The notes beneath the pieces were generated by a model. The model was not told the origin of the DNA. It worked only from the letters and a program-made list of their open reading frames with translations, and made no database searches. DNA of 64,000 nucleotides, taken from contig NZ_CAMLDD010000005.1 in the NCBI RefSeq assembly GCF_946478785.1, forward strand, positions 124,001-188,000, in the 5' to 3' direction. A program made the position numbers and the translations under genes. Within the stretch, counting starts at the first letter, position 1; each line of letters opens with the position of its first letter. The stretch comes from an uncultured Flavobacterium sp. (GTDB lineage: Bacteria; Bacteroidota; Bacteroidia; Flavobacteriales; Flavobacteriaceae). This document shows positions 53,845 through 61,547 of this stretch, in pieces.

Positions 53845-55221
53845 TTAGTTGCCATCTGGTTTCGTAATTTCAAATCGTTCACTCATAGGGAGCGTCCAGT
53901 TTGAAATATAATTAGGTTTCTTTGGATTGTAATTTAAAACTTCTTTTCTGATTTGTTTTTTTAACGGAATATCAAGTTCACGAATTCCCTTAACAACACA
54001 AAGTGCTATTTCGTTCGCTCCAAAACTATTAAAATGAGTATTATCTTCCAAAGCTTTTACCTGTCCCGGAAAAGTATTGGCAGGATACTGCACAAAAGCT
54101 TTTCTGGAGGGCTCATCTCCCCAGGTTTCGTATAATTCGGTTGTCATTTTGGTAACGTCGATAAGGGCTACATTGTTTTTTTGTGCCACAGTTCGCATCG
54201 CAGCAGGAAAATCACCATGCGTTTCTTTTAAAGTGCCATTTTCATTAAAAGCACGGCGTTGAGTAGGTGTCACTAAAATCGGAATTGCTCCTTTATCTCT
54301 TGCAGATTGAACAAATTCGGCTAATAATGTAGAATAGGAACCCCACGCGCCGTTTCCTTCGCCTTTTATTTTTTCGTCATTATGTCCAAATTCGACAAAA
54401 AGATAATCTCCTTTTTTAATCAATGAAAGTATCTTTTTTAAACGATTTCCACCTTTAAAAGAGCTCAGTGCAGAACCTGAAACCGCATAATTGGCTACCA
54501 CAACAGTATCATCAAAATAATTTGTGATAAATTGTCCCCACGAAGCCCATGGCTCTACATCCTGATCGGTAACTGTTGAGTCTCCGGCTAAATAAACCAC
54601 GGTTAAATTGTCTTTTGGAGTAATTTTAATGCTTTGAACAGCAACTTCTCCTAAAAATTCCAGCGTGAGTTTATCATCCCAATTCAAAATATCTTTTTCT
54701 CTGTCTTTAAGGGAAACATTAAAAATGTCATCAATTTTTGGAGTTCTGACATTCACGTTGAAAACTTTTGTAACGGGTTTTCCTTTTTTGATAGAAAGCT
54801 GATCCAGCATTAATCTTCGTGATTCTGCTTTTATAGTAACATTAGATTGTTTTTCAGTGCTTCCCATAACCACTTCAATCTGATAATTTCCTTCGGGAAG
54901 TTTTACGGAAAAATAAGTTGGTTTAGTTGCTGAAAATGAATTCGGATTGATTTTTACATTGGAGGCCGAATTAATATCAAAACCGTATCCTGTTGCCTGG
55001 TTGTAAAGTAAAGCACTATTTATAAGAATTCCATTTCTATTTTTTGAAATATTTCCAAAATAAAATAGTTGCGTCACAGTATTGCTTTTTACTGAAAGCT
55101 TGTCATTAATTTTAGGTAAAGTATTGCAATCATTTAAATAGCCATTAAAATTGAAAGCAAATAAATTTACCTGTATTACAAAACAAAAAATAATCAAGAA
55201 GGAAGTTTTAATTTTTATCAA
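53845..55221 (-). CDS. CE12 rhamnogalacturonan acetylesterase with N-terminal binding domain, TTG start
   Basis: No ATG is available at the 5' end. A TTG at 55221 gives 458 residues with a clean signal peptide (M-IKIKTSFLIIFCFVIQVNLF, ending FAFN). Another TTG at 55251 is rejected because it lies inside the -7 box of promoter h. Residues about 30-195 form a CBM35/malectin-like sandwich (LLYNQATGYGFDINSASNVK). The SGNH domain follows with Ser in LAGDSTVTDQ near 216, NYAVSGSALSSFKGG, EFGHNDEKIKG and DNTHFNSFGANEIA. CE12 deacetylates RG-I. It heads a minus-strand operon with GH2 and the tandem CE12, divergent from the DUF4450 gene. Confidence 0.88.
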   Translation of the reverse strand: MIKIKTSFLIIFCFVIQVNLFAFNFNGYLNDCNTLPKINDKLSVKSNTVTQLFYFGNISKNRNGILINSALLYNQATGYGFDINSASNVKINPNSFSATKPTYFSVKLPEGNYQIEVVMGSTEKQSNVTIKAESRRLMLDQLSIKKGKPVTKVFNVNVRTPKIDDIFNVSLKDREKDILNWDDKLTLEFLGEVAVQSIKITPKDNLTVVYLAGDSTVTDQDVEPWASWGQFITNYFDDTVVVANYAVSGSALSSFKGGNRLKKILSLIKKGDYLFVEFGHNDEKIKGEGNGAWGSYSTLLAEFVQSARDKGAIPILVTPTQRRAFNENGTLKETHGDFPAAMRTVAQKNNVALIDVTKMTTELYETWGDEPSRKAFVQYPANTFPGQVKALEDNTHFNSFGANEIALCVVKGIRELDIPLKKQIRKEVLNYNPKKPNYISNWTLPMSERFEITKPDGN

Positions 55222-55248
55222 GTTTTTCTCTTTTAAATTATACAGAAT

Positions 55249-55293
55249 CAAAACTAATGGTTCCTTTTTTATATAGCATCCTGTACTATGATG
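55249..55293 (-). promoter_or_regulatory. Decamer-pair promoter h (CE12 operon)
   Basis: Minus strand: degenerate first decamer CATCATAGTA (55293-55284), then CAGGATGCTA (55283-55274), 17 bp, TAGTTTTG (55256-55249), a perfect TAnnTTTG. It sits 27 bp before the TTG start at 55221. Confidence 0.8.
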
Positions 55294-55335
55294 TTAAAAA
55301 ATTGAAAGAATATAAATTATGATATTGCAAAAAAT

Positions 55336-55390
55336 CAGGTAGGTACAGGATGCTATCCCGTAAAAAAACAAAGAAATTGCGTTAATATTG
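55336..55390 (+). promoter_or_regulatory. Decamer-pair promoter i (DUF4450 gene), atypical spacing
   Basis: CAGGTAGGTA (55336-55345) and CAGGATGCTA (55346-55355). At the usual 17-bp distance only GAAATTGC is found; TAATATTG (55383-55390), one mismatch to the -7 box, lies 27 bp away, i.e. one extra helical turn. The ATG follows at 55442. Confidence 0.68.
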
Positions 55391-55441
55391 TCAATATATA
55401 TGTGTATTTGCTTCTTATTATAAGCCTTTTGATTATTAATT

Positions 55442-58400
55442 ATGAAAACCAAAAACTATTTTATTAAAACCTTTATTTGCATGCTATTGCTGTCTTCTGC
55501 ATTAGTTATTGGACAGGAAAAACAAGCTGTGCGTAAAATACATTATGCTCCTGAAGGTAATAGTTTCGTTTTGAAAAATGGTACCCGAAAATTCAACAGG
55601 GCACTTTATGGCTCTAATACTGGTTTTAGAGTTGAAACCGGAGATTTGCCGGAATTTGCCATGTATATACCAGGAATGGGTGGGAACTTTAAATTAGGTT
55701 TGGTAAATGGAAAAGACAGCAAATGGATTACCGAGGCTTCAAAAATTAGTACTCAATATGTATTAGGAACCATGCATTATGAAATCGAAGATGCTATTCT
55801 AGGAAATGGAAAGTTGATTATTGATGTTGTTGCCTTAAAAGAAAAAGAAGGTTTTATTTTAAAAGTATATAGTCAAAATCTTCCTAAAAAGATAAATTTA
55901 GTTTGGGCGTACGGTGGTGCAACAGGCAAAAAGTTTAGTCGTGATGGTGACATTGGTGCAGACCCCGAATCGGTATTTTATCTACAGCCGGATTATTGCC
56001 TGAATAATAAATACACTTTAAAAAAGCAGTCTTTTTTATTGGAATATGGTTCTGAAAGCAACAAGCAGAAAACAGGAAATAATAAAAGCCTTGTTTGTTA
56101 TTTCCCTGAATCTCAAACGAAGTTAGCGAATGCCAGGCAGCAAAAAGTACCTTTGGAATTATACAATTCTAATGCAGCATCGTTGCCTGTAGTTACCGGA
56201 AAAAACACTTCTATTTCAAAAAAAGAAGCTTACTGGTTATTCTCAACCGAAGATTTAAAATCAGATGTTTCTCAAAAAGAAATAGCCAAATTATATGAAA
56301 AATCTGTTCAACAAACCCATCTTTTAGCCAATAGGGTTAAAGTGACAACTCCTGATCCTTACATTAATACTTTAGGGGCGGCACTTTCCATAGCTGCTGA
56401 CGGAATTTGGGAAAGCCCGGCTTATCTTCACGGAGCCATTGCCTGGAGAATGCATTTGAATGCGTGGCGTGGTGCTTACACTGCAGATCCGTTGGGATGG
56501 CATGATCGTGCGAAAACGCATTTTACAAGTTACAGTAATTCACAGGTTACAACTCCTGAAAGTGGTCCTGTTGTTTTTGATACTGTTCGAAATTTTGCAC
56601 GCCAGAAGGAAGTTTTGGGAACTTCAATGTTTAGCAGCGGTTACATTAGTCGTAGGCCAGACAATAATACAATTGCCCATCATTACGATATGAACCTGGT
56701 TTTTTTCGACCAGATGTTACGACATTTTAAATGGACAGGAGATACTGCTTTTATAAAGGAAATGTGGCCCACGATTCAAAGGCATTTAAATTGGGAAAAA
56801 AGAAATTTTGATCCTGATAATGACGGACTTTACGATGCCTATGCCTCAATATGGGCAAGTGATGCCTTGCAATATAATGGAGGAGGCGTGATTCATTCTT
56901 CGGCTTATAATTACTATGCGAATAAAACGGTTGCTGAAATTGCAAAAAAAATTAAGCAAGATGAAAATCCGTTTTCCAAAGAAGCAGATAAAATTTTAAA
57001 GGCTTCAAAAGACCAGCTTTGGATTCCGAACAAAGGTATTTTTGCCGAATATAAAGATGCTCTCGGAAACAGATTATTGCACGATGTTCCGGGAATCTGG
57101 AGTATCTATCACACTATCGATTCAGAATTATCAAATCCGTTCGAGAGTTATCAGATGCTTTCTTACGTGAATAATCAGATTCCGCATATCCCGATTTCGG
57201 TAGAAGGATTGGATAAAAAAGACCTTTACATGATAAGTACTACCAACTGGCAACCTTATACATGGTCAATTAATAATGTTGCTTTGGCTGAGCAATTGCA
57301 TACGTCATTAGCTTTTTGGCAGGGCGGACAAACTGAAAAAGCGTACACCATGTGGGAAAGTGCTTTAATCGAAAGCATGTATTTAGGCGCTTCTCCCGGA
57401 GGATTTGAACAGCTAATGTATCAGGATGCCATGCGCGGAGAATTGTATCGTGACTTTGCTGACCCAGTTGGTATGGCTTCAAGGACGCTGGTAGAAGGAC
57501 TTTTTGGAATTCAGCCCGATGCTTTGGCGGGAGTTCTGACGATTCAGCCCGGTTTTCCAGCAAAATGGAATCATGCAGCATTAGATATTCCGGATGTTTC
57601 TATTGATTTTAAAAGAGAAAATAAAACAGACTCTTACCTTATAAAAAATCAGTTTACTGCAAAAATGAACCTTAAATTGGTTGTAAATGCACCGTTCGAA
57701 AGAATTCAGGATATCACCGTTAATGGAAAACCTGTTGCATGGAAAAATGTTCCGGAAAGTATCGGAACTCCAAAAATTGCAATTGAAGTACCTTATGCTT
57801 CTAATTTCGATATAAAAATTAACTGGCAGGGAGATGGTTTAGAAGATTTACAGTTAAGTTTGCCTTCAACAGCCGGAGAATCTCTTGCTATAACAACATC
57901 GAAGGCAGAAATAGTTTCGATTTATGATCCGCAATCTATTTTGAGTGAAATTTCAAAAACAAATAAATCTTATGAGGCGATTGTTTACGGTAATAAGTTC
58001 AAAACTTTTTTTGTTCAGTTGAGACAAGGCGATTTATTGTGGTGGAAACCTGTTGAACTGGATTTGAAACCTAAAATTGAATCTCAAATCATTGATTCAA
58101 AAAACAATAACGTAGAAATTTCCCTGAAGAATAATTCAGAAAACAAGATTGAAGGAAATGTAGTTTTTGATGGTTCAACAAAAGCAGATCAGCGAAAGAT
58201 TGTTCTGGGTGTAAATCAAAAAGAAACCGTTGTAATTCCATTTCAAAAATTAGTTCCGGGAACTAATAATTTTTCTATTTATACAAATTCTAATTCCATA
58301 AAAGAAATCACTTTTACGAACTGGGACATTCCGTTTAATAGTTCAACAAAAACAGAAACAGTTTCGCTTTCTTCTTTTTTTAATTCGAAAGTGACTGATG

Positions 58401-59071
58401 TTTTTAATCAGAAATATTTATCTCCAAGACCACAAACCGTGACTTTACAGCTTCCGACAAACGGAATAGGAAATTGGTGTTACCCGAATGTATCGGTAAA
58501 TATTGACGATTCAGGATTGCGTGAAAAAGCTAAATCAAACGGAGAGATTTCAACTCCATATGGTTTCTCTTTTAAAACACCTTCTGATCAAAATCAGAAA
58601 AACATCATTTTTACATCACAGTGGGATAATTTTCCAAAAAGCGTTACAATTCCGTTGAACGGAAAAGCATCTCACATTTATTTTATGGTTGCCGGAACTA
58701 CAAATCCGATGCAAAGCCGTATTGTAAATGGTGAAATCGAGGTTAATTATACAGATGGAACATCGGAAATATTGCAATTGAGAAATCCGGAAAACTGGTG
58801 GCCAATCGAGCAGGATTATTTTGTGGATGGACTGGCGTTTACAACTGATGCACCAAAGCCTCCAAGAGTGTATTTGAAATCAGGCGAAATCTCGAGAACT
58901 TTTAAGGATTTTACATCTATAAAAGGTTTCTCAAATTACGGTATTGATGGCGGAGCTGCAACCATTTTGGATTTACCCTTAGATAAAAGTAAAACATTAA
59001 AAAGTATGACACTTAAAACTATTGCCAATGATGTCATTATTGGTTTGATGAGTGCTACTTTAGTTAGATAA
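55442..59071 (+). CDS. DUF4450-family protein with six-hairpin glycosidase-like domain
   Basis: A 1209-residue exported protein (signal peptide through ALVIGQ). The N-terminal third (about 25-300) matches the DUF4450 pattern (YAPEGNSFVLKNGTRKFNRALYGSNTGFRVE). Residues about 305-700 look like an (alpha/alpha)6 catalytic domain of the debranching-enzyme/GH78 type: ESPAYLHGAIAWRMHLNAWRG, TGDTAFIKEMWPTIQRHLNW, DPDNDGLYDAYASIWASDALQYNGGG and an FGIQPDALAGVLTIQPGFP closing segment. Several beta-domains complete the C-terminus. The activity is not established to my knowledge; a rhamnosidase or related pectin glycosidase is a reasonable guess from fold and neighbours. It is first in a plus-strand unit under promoter i. 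Confidence 0.72.
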   Translation: MKTKNYFIKTFICMLLLSSALVIGQEKQAVRKIHYAPEGNSFVLKNGTRKFNRALYGSNTGFRVETGDLPEFAMYIPGMGGNFKLGLVNGKDSKWITEASKISTQYVLGTMHYEIEDAILGNGKLIIDVVALKEKEGFILKVYSQNLPKKINLVWAYGGATGKKFSRDGDIGADPESVFYLQPDYCLNNKYTLKKQSFLLEYGSESNKQKTGNNKSLVCYFPESQTKLANARQQKVPLELYNSNAASLPVVTGKNTSISKKEAYWLFSTEDLKSDVSQKEIAKLYEKSVQQTHLLANRVKVTTPDPYINTLGAALSIAADGIWESPAYLHGAIAWRMHLNAWRGAYTADPLGWHDRAKTHFTSYSNSQVTTPESGPVVFDTVRNFARQKEVLGTSMFSSGYISRRPDNNTIAHHYDMNLVFFDQMLRHFKWTGDTAFIKEMWPTIQRHLNWEKRNFDPDNDGLYDAYASIWASDALQYNGGGVIHSSAYNYYANKTVAEIAKKIKQDENPFSKEADKILKASKDQLWIPNKGIFAEYKDALGNRLLHDVPGIWSIYHTIDSELSNPFESYQMLSYVNNQIPHIPISVEGLDKKDLYMISTTNWQPYTWSINNVALAEQLHTSLAFWQGGQTEKAYTMWESALIESMYLGASPGGFEQLMYQDAMRGELYRDFADPVGMASRTLVEGLFGIQPDALAGVLTIQPGFPAKWNHAALDIPDVSIDFKRENKTDSYLIKNQFTAKMNLKLVVNAPFERIQDITVNGKPVAWKNVPESIGTPKIAIEVPYASNFDIKINWQGDGLEDLQLSLPSTAGESLAITTSKAEIVSIYDPQSILSEISKTNKSYEAIVYGNKFKTFFVQLRQGDLLWWKPVELDLKPKIESQIIDSKNNNVEISLKNNSENKIEGNVVFDGSTKADQRKIVLGVNQKETVVIPFQKLVPGTNNFSIYTNSNSIKEITFTNWDIPFNSSTKTETVSLSSFFNSKVTDVFNQKYLSPRPQTVTLQLPTNGIGNWCYPNVSVNIDDSGLREKAKSNGEISTPYGFSFKTPSDQNQKNIIFTSQWDNFPKSVTIPLNGKASHIYFMVAGTTNPMQSRIVNGEIEVNYTDGTSEILQLRNPENWWPIEQDYFVDGLAFTTDAPKPPRVYLKSGEISRTFKDFTSIKGFSNYGIDGGAATILDLPLDKSKTLKSMTLKTIANDVIIGLMSATLVR

Positions 59072-59132
59072 AAAAACAATATCTATGACAATATCAATTT
59101 CAATAATAAAAAAAATCTCAATTAGTTACAAT

Positions 59133-61328
59133 ATGAAAAAAATACTATCTGTGTCCTTTTTGATATTATCTCTTTCTGTATTTTCACAACAAAAAATAGA
59201 CAGGAAAGCATTGATAACAAGACATAATGTTCAGATTACTGCAATTGATACTTTAGCATCTTTAACGGTTGGAAATGGCGCTTTTGCTTTTACCGTTGAT
59301 GCTACAGGCTTGCAGAGTTTTCCTGAAAAATACCAAAACGGGATTCCGCTTGGAACCCAGTCAGAGTGGGGTTGGGACAGTTATAAAAACACCAATAATT
59401 ATAAGTTTTCTGAAACTTTGAGAGATGTAGATCAGTATGGTCGTAAGATTTCGTATTCAACACAAATTAAAGAACCTGCACGAAAAAAAGAAGCTGTGGA
59501 ATGGTTTCGTCAGAACCCGCATTTATTGCAATTGGGAAATATAGGTTTTGAAATCACCAAAAAAGACGGCAGTTTGGTAAAGCCAGAAGATATTGAAGCG
59601 ATTAATCAAAAGCTGAATTTATGGACAGGAAAAATTGAGAGCTATTTTGAGGTCGAAGGCACTCCTGTGAAAGTGATAACGGCTTGCGATCAGACAAAAG
59701 ATGCTGTAGGCTTTAAAGTAGAATCGGATTTAATTCAACAAGGGCGTTTGAAAATTCGTGTTCGAATCCCTTTTCCAACAGGACTATGGGGTGATATGGG
59801 GACGAAATGGGAAGAAAAGCAGGATGTAGCTATTTCAAAGGTTGTTATTGAGGGGACTGATATGGGGAAAAAATGGGGAGGAAAACAAGATTATAAAAGC
59901 AATCTGAAAATCAAAAATAAATCAGAGGCTACCATTACACACGTAATGGACAGTATTTCGTATGATATTAATTTGAAATGGAAAGGCACTGCATCGATTA
60001 AAGAAAAAGCAAAACATTATTTTGTTGTAGAACCTTCAAAAAGCAATACAATCGAATTAAGCTGTTCGTTCGTTCAAACAGGTAAAAATAAATCTGTAAT
60101 TCCTTCTTTTGAAGCGATTGAAAAAAGTAGTATCGCTGGTTGGGAATCCTTTTGGAAAAGCGGTGCAGCAGTTGATTTTTCAGGAAGTACAGACAAACGT
60201 GCGCATGAATTGGAACGACGTGTAATTCTTTCACAATATCTGACTAAACTGCAATGTACAGGAAAAGTTCCGCCACAGGAAACAGGTTTAACGTACAATA
60301 GCTGGTACGGGAAACCACATTTAGAAATGCATTGGTGGCATGGTGTGCATTTTGCACTTTGGGACAGACCTGCATTATTAGAAAAAAGCCTTCCGTGGTA
60401 CCAAAAAATTTTTGCCAAGGCTAAAGACATTGCCAAGAGACAAGGCTTTGAAGGTGCAAGATGGCAAAAAATGACGGATTATGATGGTAATGAAAGCCCA
60501 TCTTCTGTGGGGGCATTCCTGATTTGGCAGCAGCCGCATTTTATTACCTATGCCGATTTGATTTATCAGGCGAAACCAACAACAGCTACTTTAAATTTAT
60601 ACAGCGAGCGTGTTTTTGCAACTGCTGATTTCATGGCTTCTTTTGCCAATTATGACGCTAAAACTAATCGTTATGTTTTAGGCCCTGGTGTGATTCCGGC
60701 GCAGGAACGATTCAAAGCGATAGAAACTTTTAATCCAACCTATGAATTAGCATATTGGAATTGGGCTTTGAAAACGGCTATTTCATGGAAGAAAAAACTA
60801 AACCAAAAAGTACCAGAAAAATGGGAAGATGTTTTGAAAAAGCTATCGCCATTGCCAATTGCGAAAGATGTTTATCTGGCAACAGAAAGCGCTACTGATT
60901 CCTACACTAATCCAGAATTTAAAACGGATCATCCATCAGTGTTAGGAACTTTTGGAATGCTTCCTGAGACATCCCTTTTAAATAAAAAAATCATGAAAAA
61001 CACTTTTAATCTGGTTTGGGATACCTGGTCATGGGATAAAACCTGGGGATGGGATTTTCCGATGACGGCTATGTCTGCAGCCCGTTTGCAAATGCCTGAA
61101 AAAGCCATTGATGCTCTTTTTATGAATGTGGTAACGAATACTTACTTAAAAAACGGACACAATTATCAATCGCAAAGACTGACGCTTTATCTTCCCGGAA
61201 ACGGAGGATTGCTGACAGCAGTTGCCATGATGTGCGCAGGCTGGGAAGGAAATACAACAGAAAACCCTGGTTTTCCTAAAGATGGTACATGGAAGGTGAA
61301 GAGTGAAGGATTTAAAAAGATGTTTTAG
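59133..61328 (+). CDS. Exported (alpha/alpha)6-barrel glycosidase-like protein, function unassigned
   Basis: Using the ATG at 59133 gives 731 residues with a signal peptide (MKKILSVSFLILSLSVFSQQ); an earlier in-frame ATG at 59085 would mask it. An N-terminal beta-sandwich (ITAIDTLASLTVGNGAFAFT) is followed by a helical region with EMHWWHGVHFALWDRPALLE, EGARWQKMTDYDGNESPSS and WDKTWGWDFPMTAMSAARL, rich in Trp, Glu and His as in GH65/GH95-like clans. I cannot name the CAZy family. It lies 61 bp after the DUF4450 gene and is probably co-transcribed; the pairing suggests consecutive steps on the same oligosaccharide. Confidence 0.6.
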   Translation: MKKILSVSFLILSLSVFSQQKIDRKALITRHNVQITAIDTLASLTVGNGAFAFTVDATGLQSFPEKYQNGIPLGTQSEWGWDSYKNTNNYKFSETLRDVDQYGRKISYSTQIKEPARKKEAVEWFRQNPHLLQLGNIGFEITKKDGSLVKPEDIEAINQKLNLWTGKIESYFEVEGTPVKVITACDQTKDAVGFKVESDLIQQGRLKIRVRIPFPTGLWGDMGTKWEEKQDVAISKVVIEGTDMGKKWGGKQDYKSNLKIKNKSEATITHVMDSISYDINLKWKGTASIKEKAKHYFVVEPSKSNTIELSCSFVQTGKNKSVIPSFEAIEKSSIAGWESFWKSGAAVDFSGSTDKRAHELERRVILSQYLTKLQCTGKVPPQETGLTYNSWYGKPHLEMHWWHGVHFALWDRPALLEKSLPWYQKIFAKAKDIAKRQGFEGARWQKMTDYDGNESPSSVGAFLIWQQPHFITYADLIYQAKPTTATLNLYSERVFATADFMASFANYDAKTNRYVLGPGVIPAQERFKAIETFNPTYELAYWNWALKTAISWKKKLNQKVPEKWEDVLKKLSPLPIAKDVYLATESATDSYTNPEFKTDHPSVLGTFGMLPETSLLNKKIMKNTFNLVWDTWSWDKTWGWDFPMTAMSAARLQMPEKAIDALFMNVVTNTYLKNGHNYQSQRLTLYLPGNGGLLTAVAMMCAGWEGNTTENPGFPKDGTWKVKSEGFKKMF

Positions 61329-61332
61329 TTTT

Positions 61333-61424
61333 TTGTCATTGCGAGGAACGAAGCAATCTCATCCAGAGAGCGACGAACTGTGTGGATTCAGCACAAGAGA
61401 TTGCTTCGTTCCTCGCAATGACAA
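61333..61424. repeat. Long perfect inverted repeat, 28-bp arms
   Basis: Arms 61333-61360 (including GCGAGGAACGAAGCAATCTC) and 61397-61424 are exact complements, separated by a 36-bp loop. This GAGGAACGAAGCAATCT wording is known to me as a dispersed palindrome in many bacterial genomes. It starts 5 bp after a stop codon and could also act as a transcription or mRNA 3'-end barrier. Confidence 0.88.
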
Positions 61425-61547
61425 GACTGCTCATATATATAGATAGTTTTAATTTTTTCACTCAGATTTTAAATCTAAAGCTTTGCAGTTAAGAAAAAAA
61501 ATCTTTTTAAATCTGCGTGAAACTTTATAACCAAAAAAAACCAAACC

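Noticed and set aside
53823..53882. Extended start for the second GH2
   Set aside because: Overlaps the end of the CE12 gene and hides the signal peptide; ATG at 53822 preferred.
61333..61424. 28-bp-arm palindrome as an ordinary rho-independent terminator
   Set aside because: The loop is 36 bp and no T run follows either arm, so a dispersed repeat is the better description, although it may still block transcription.
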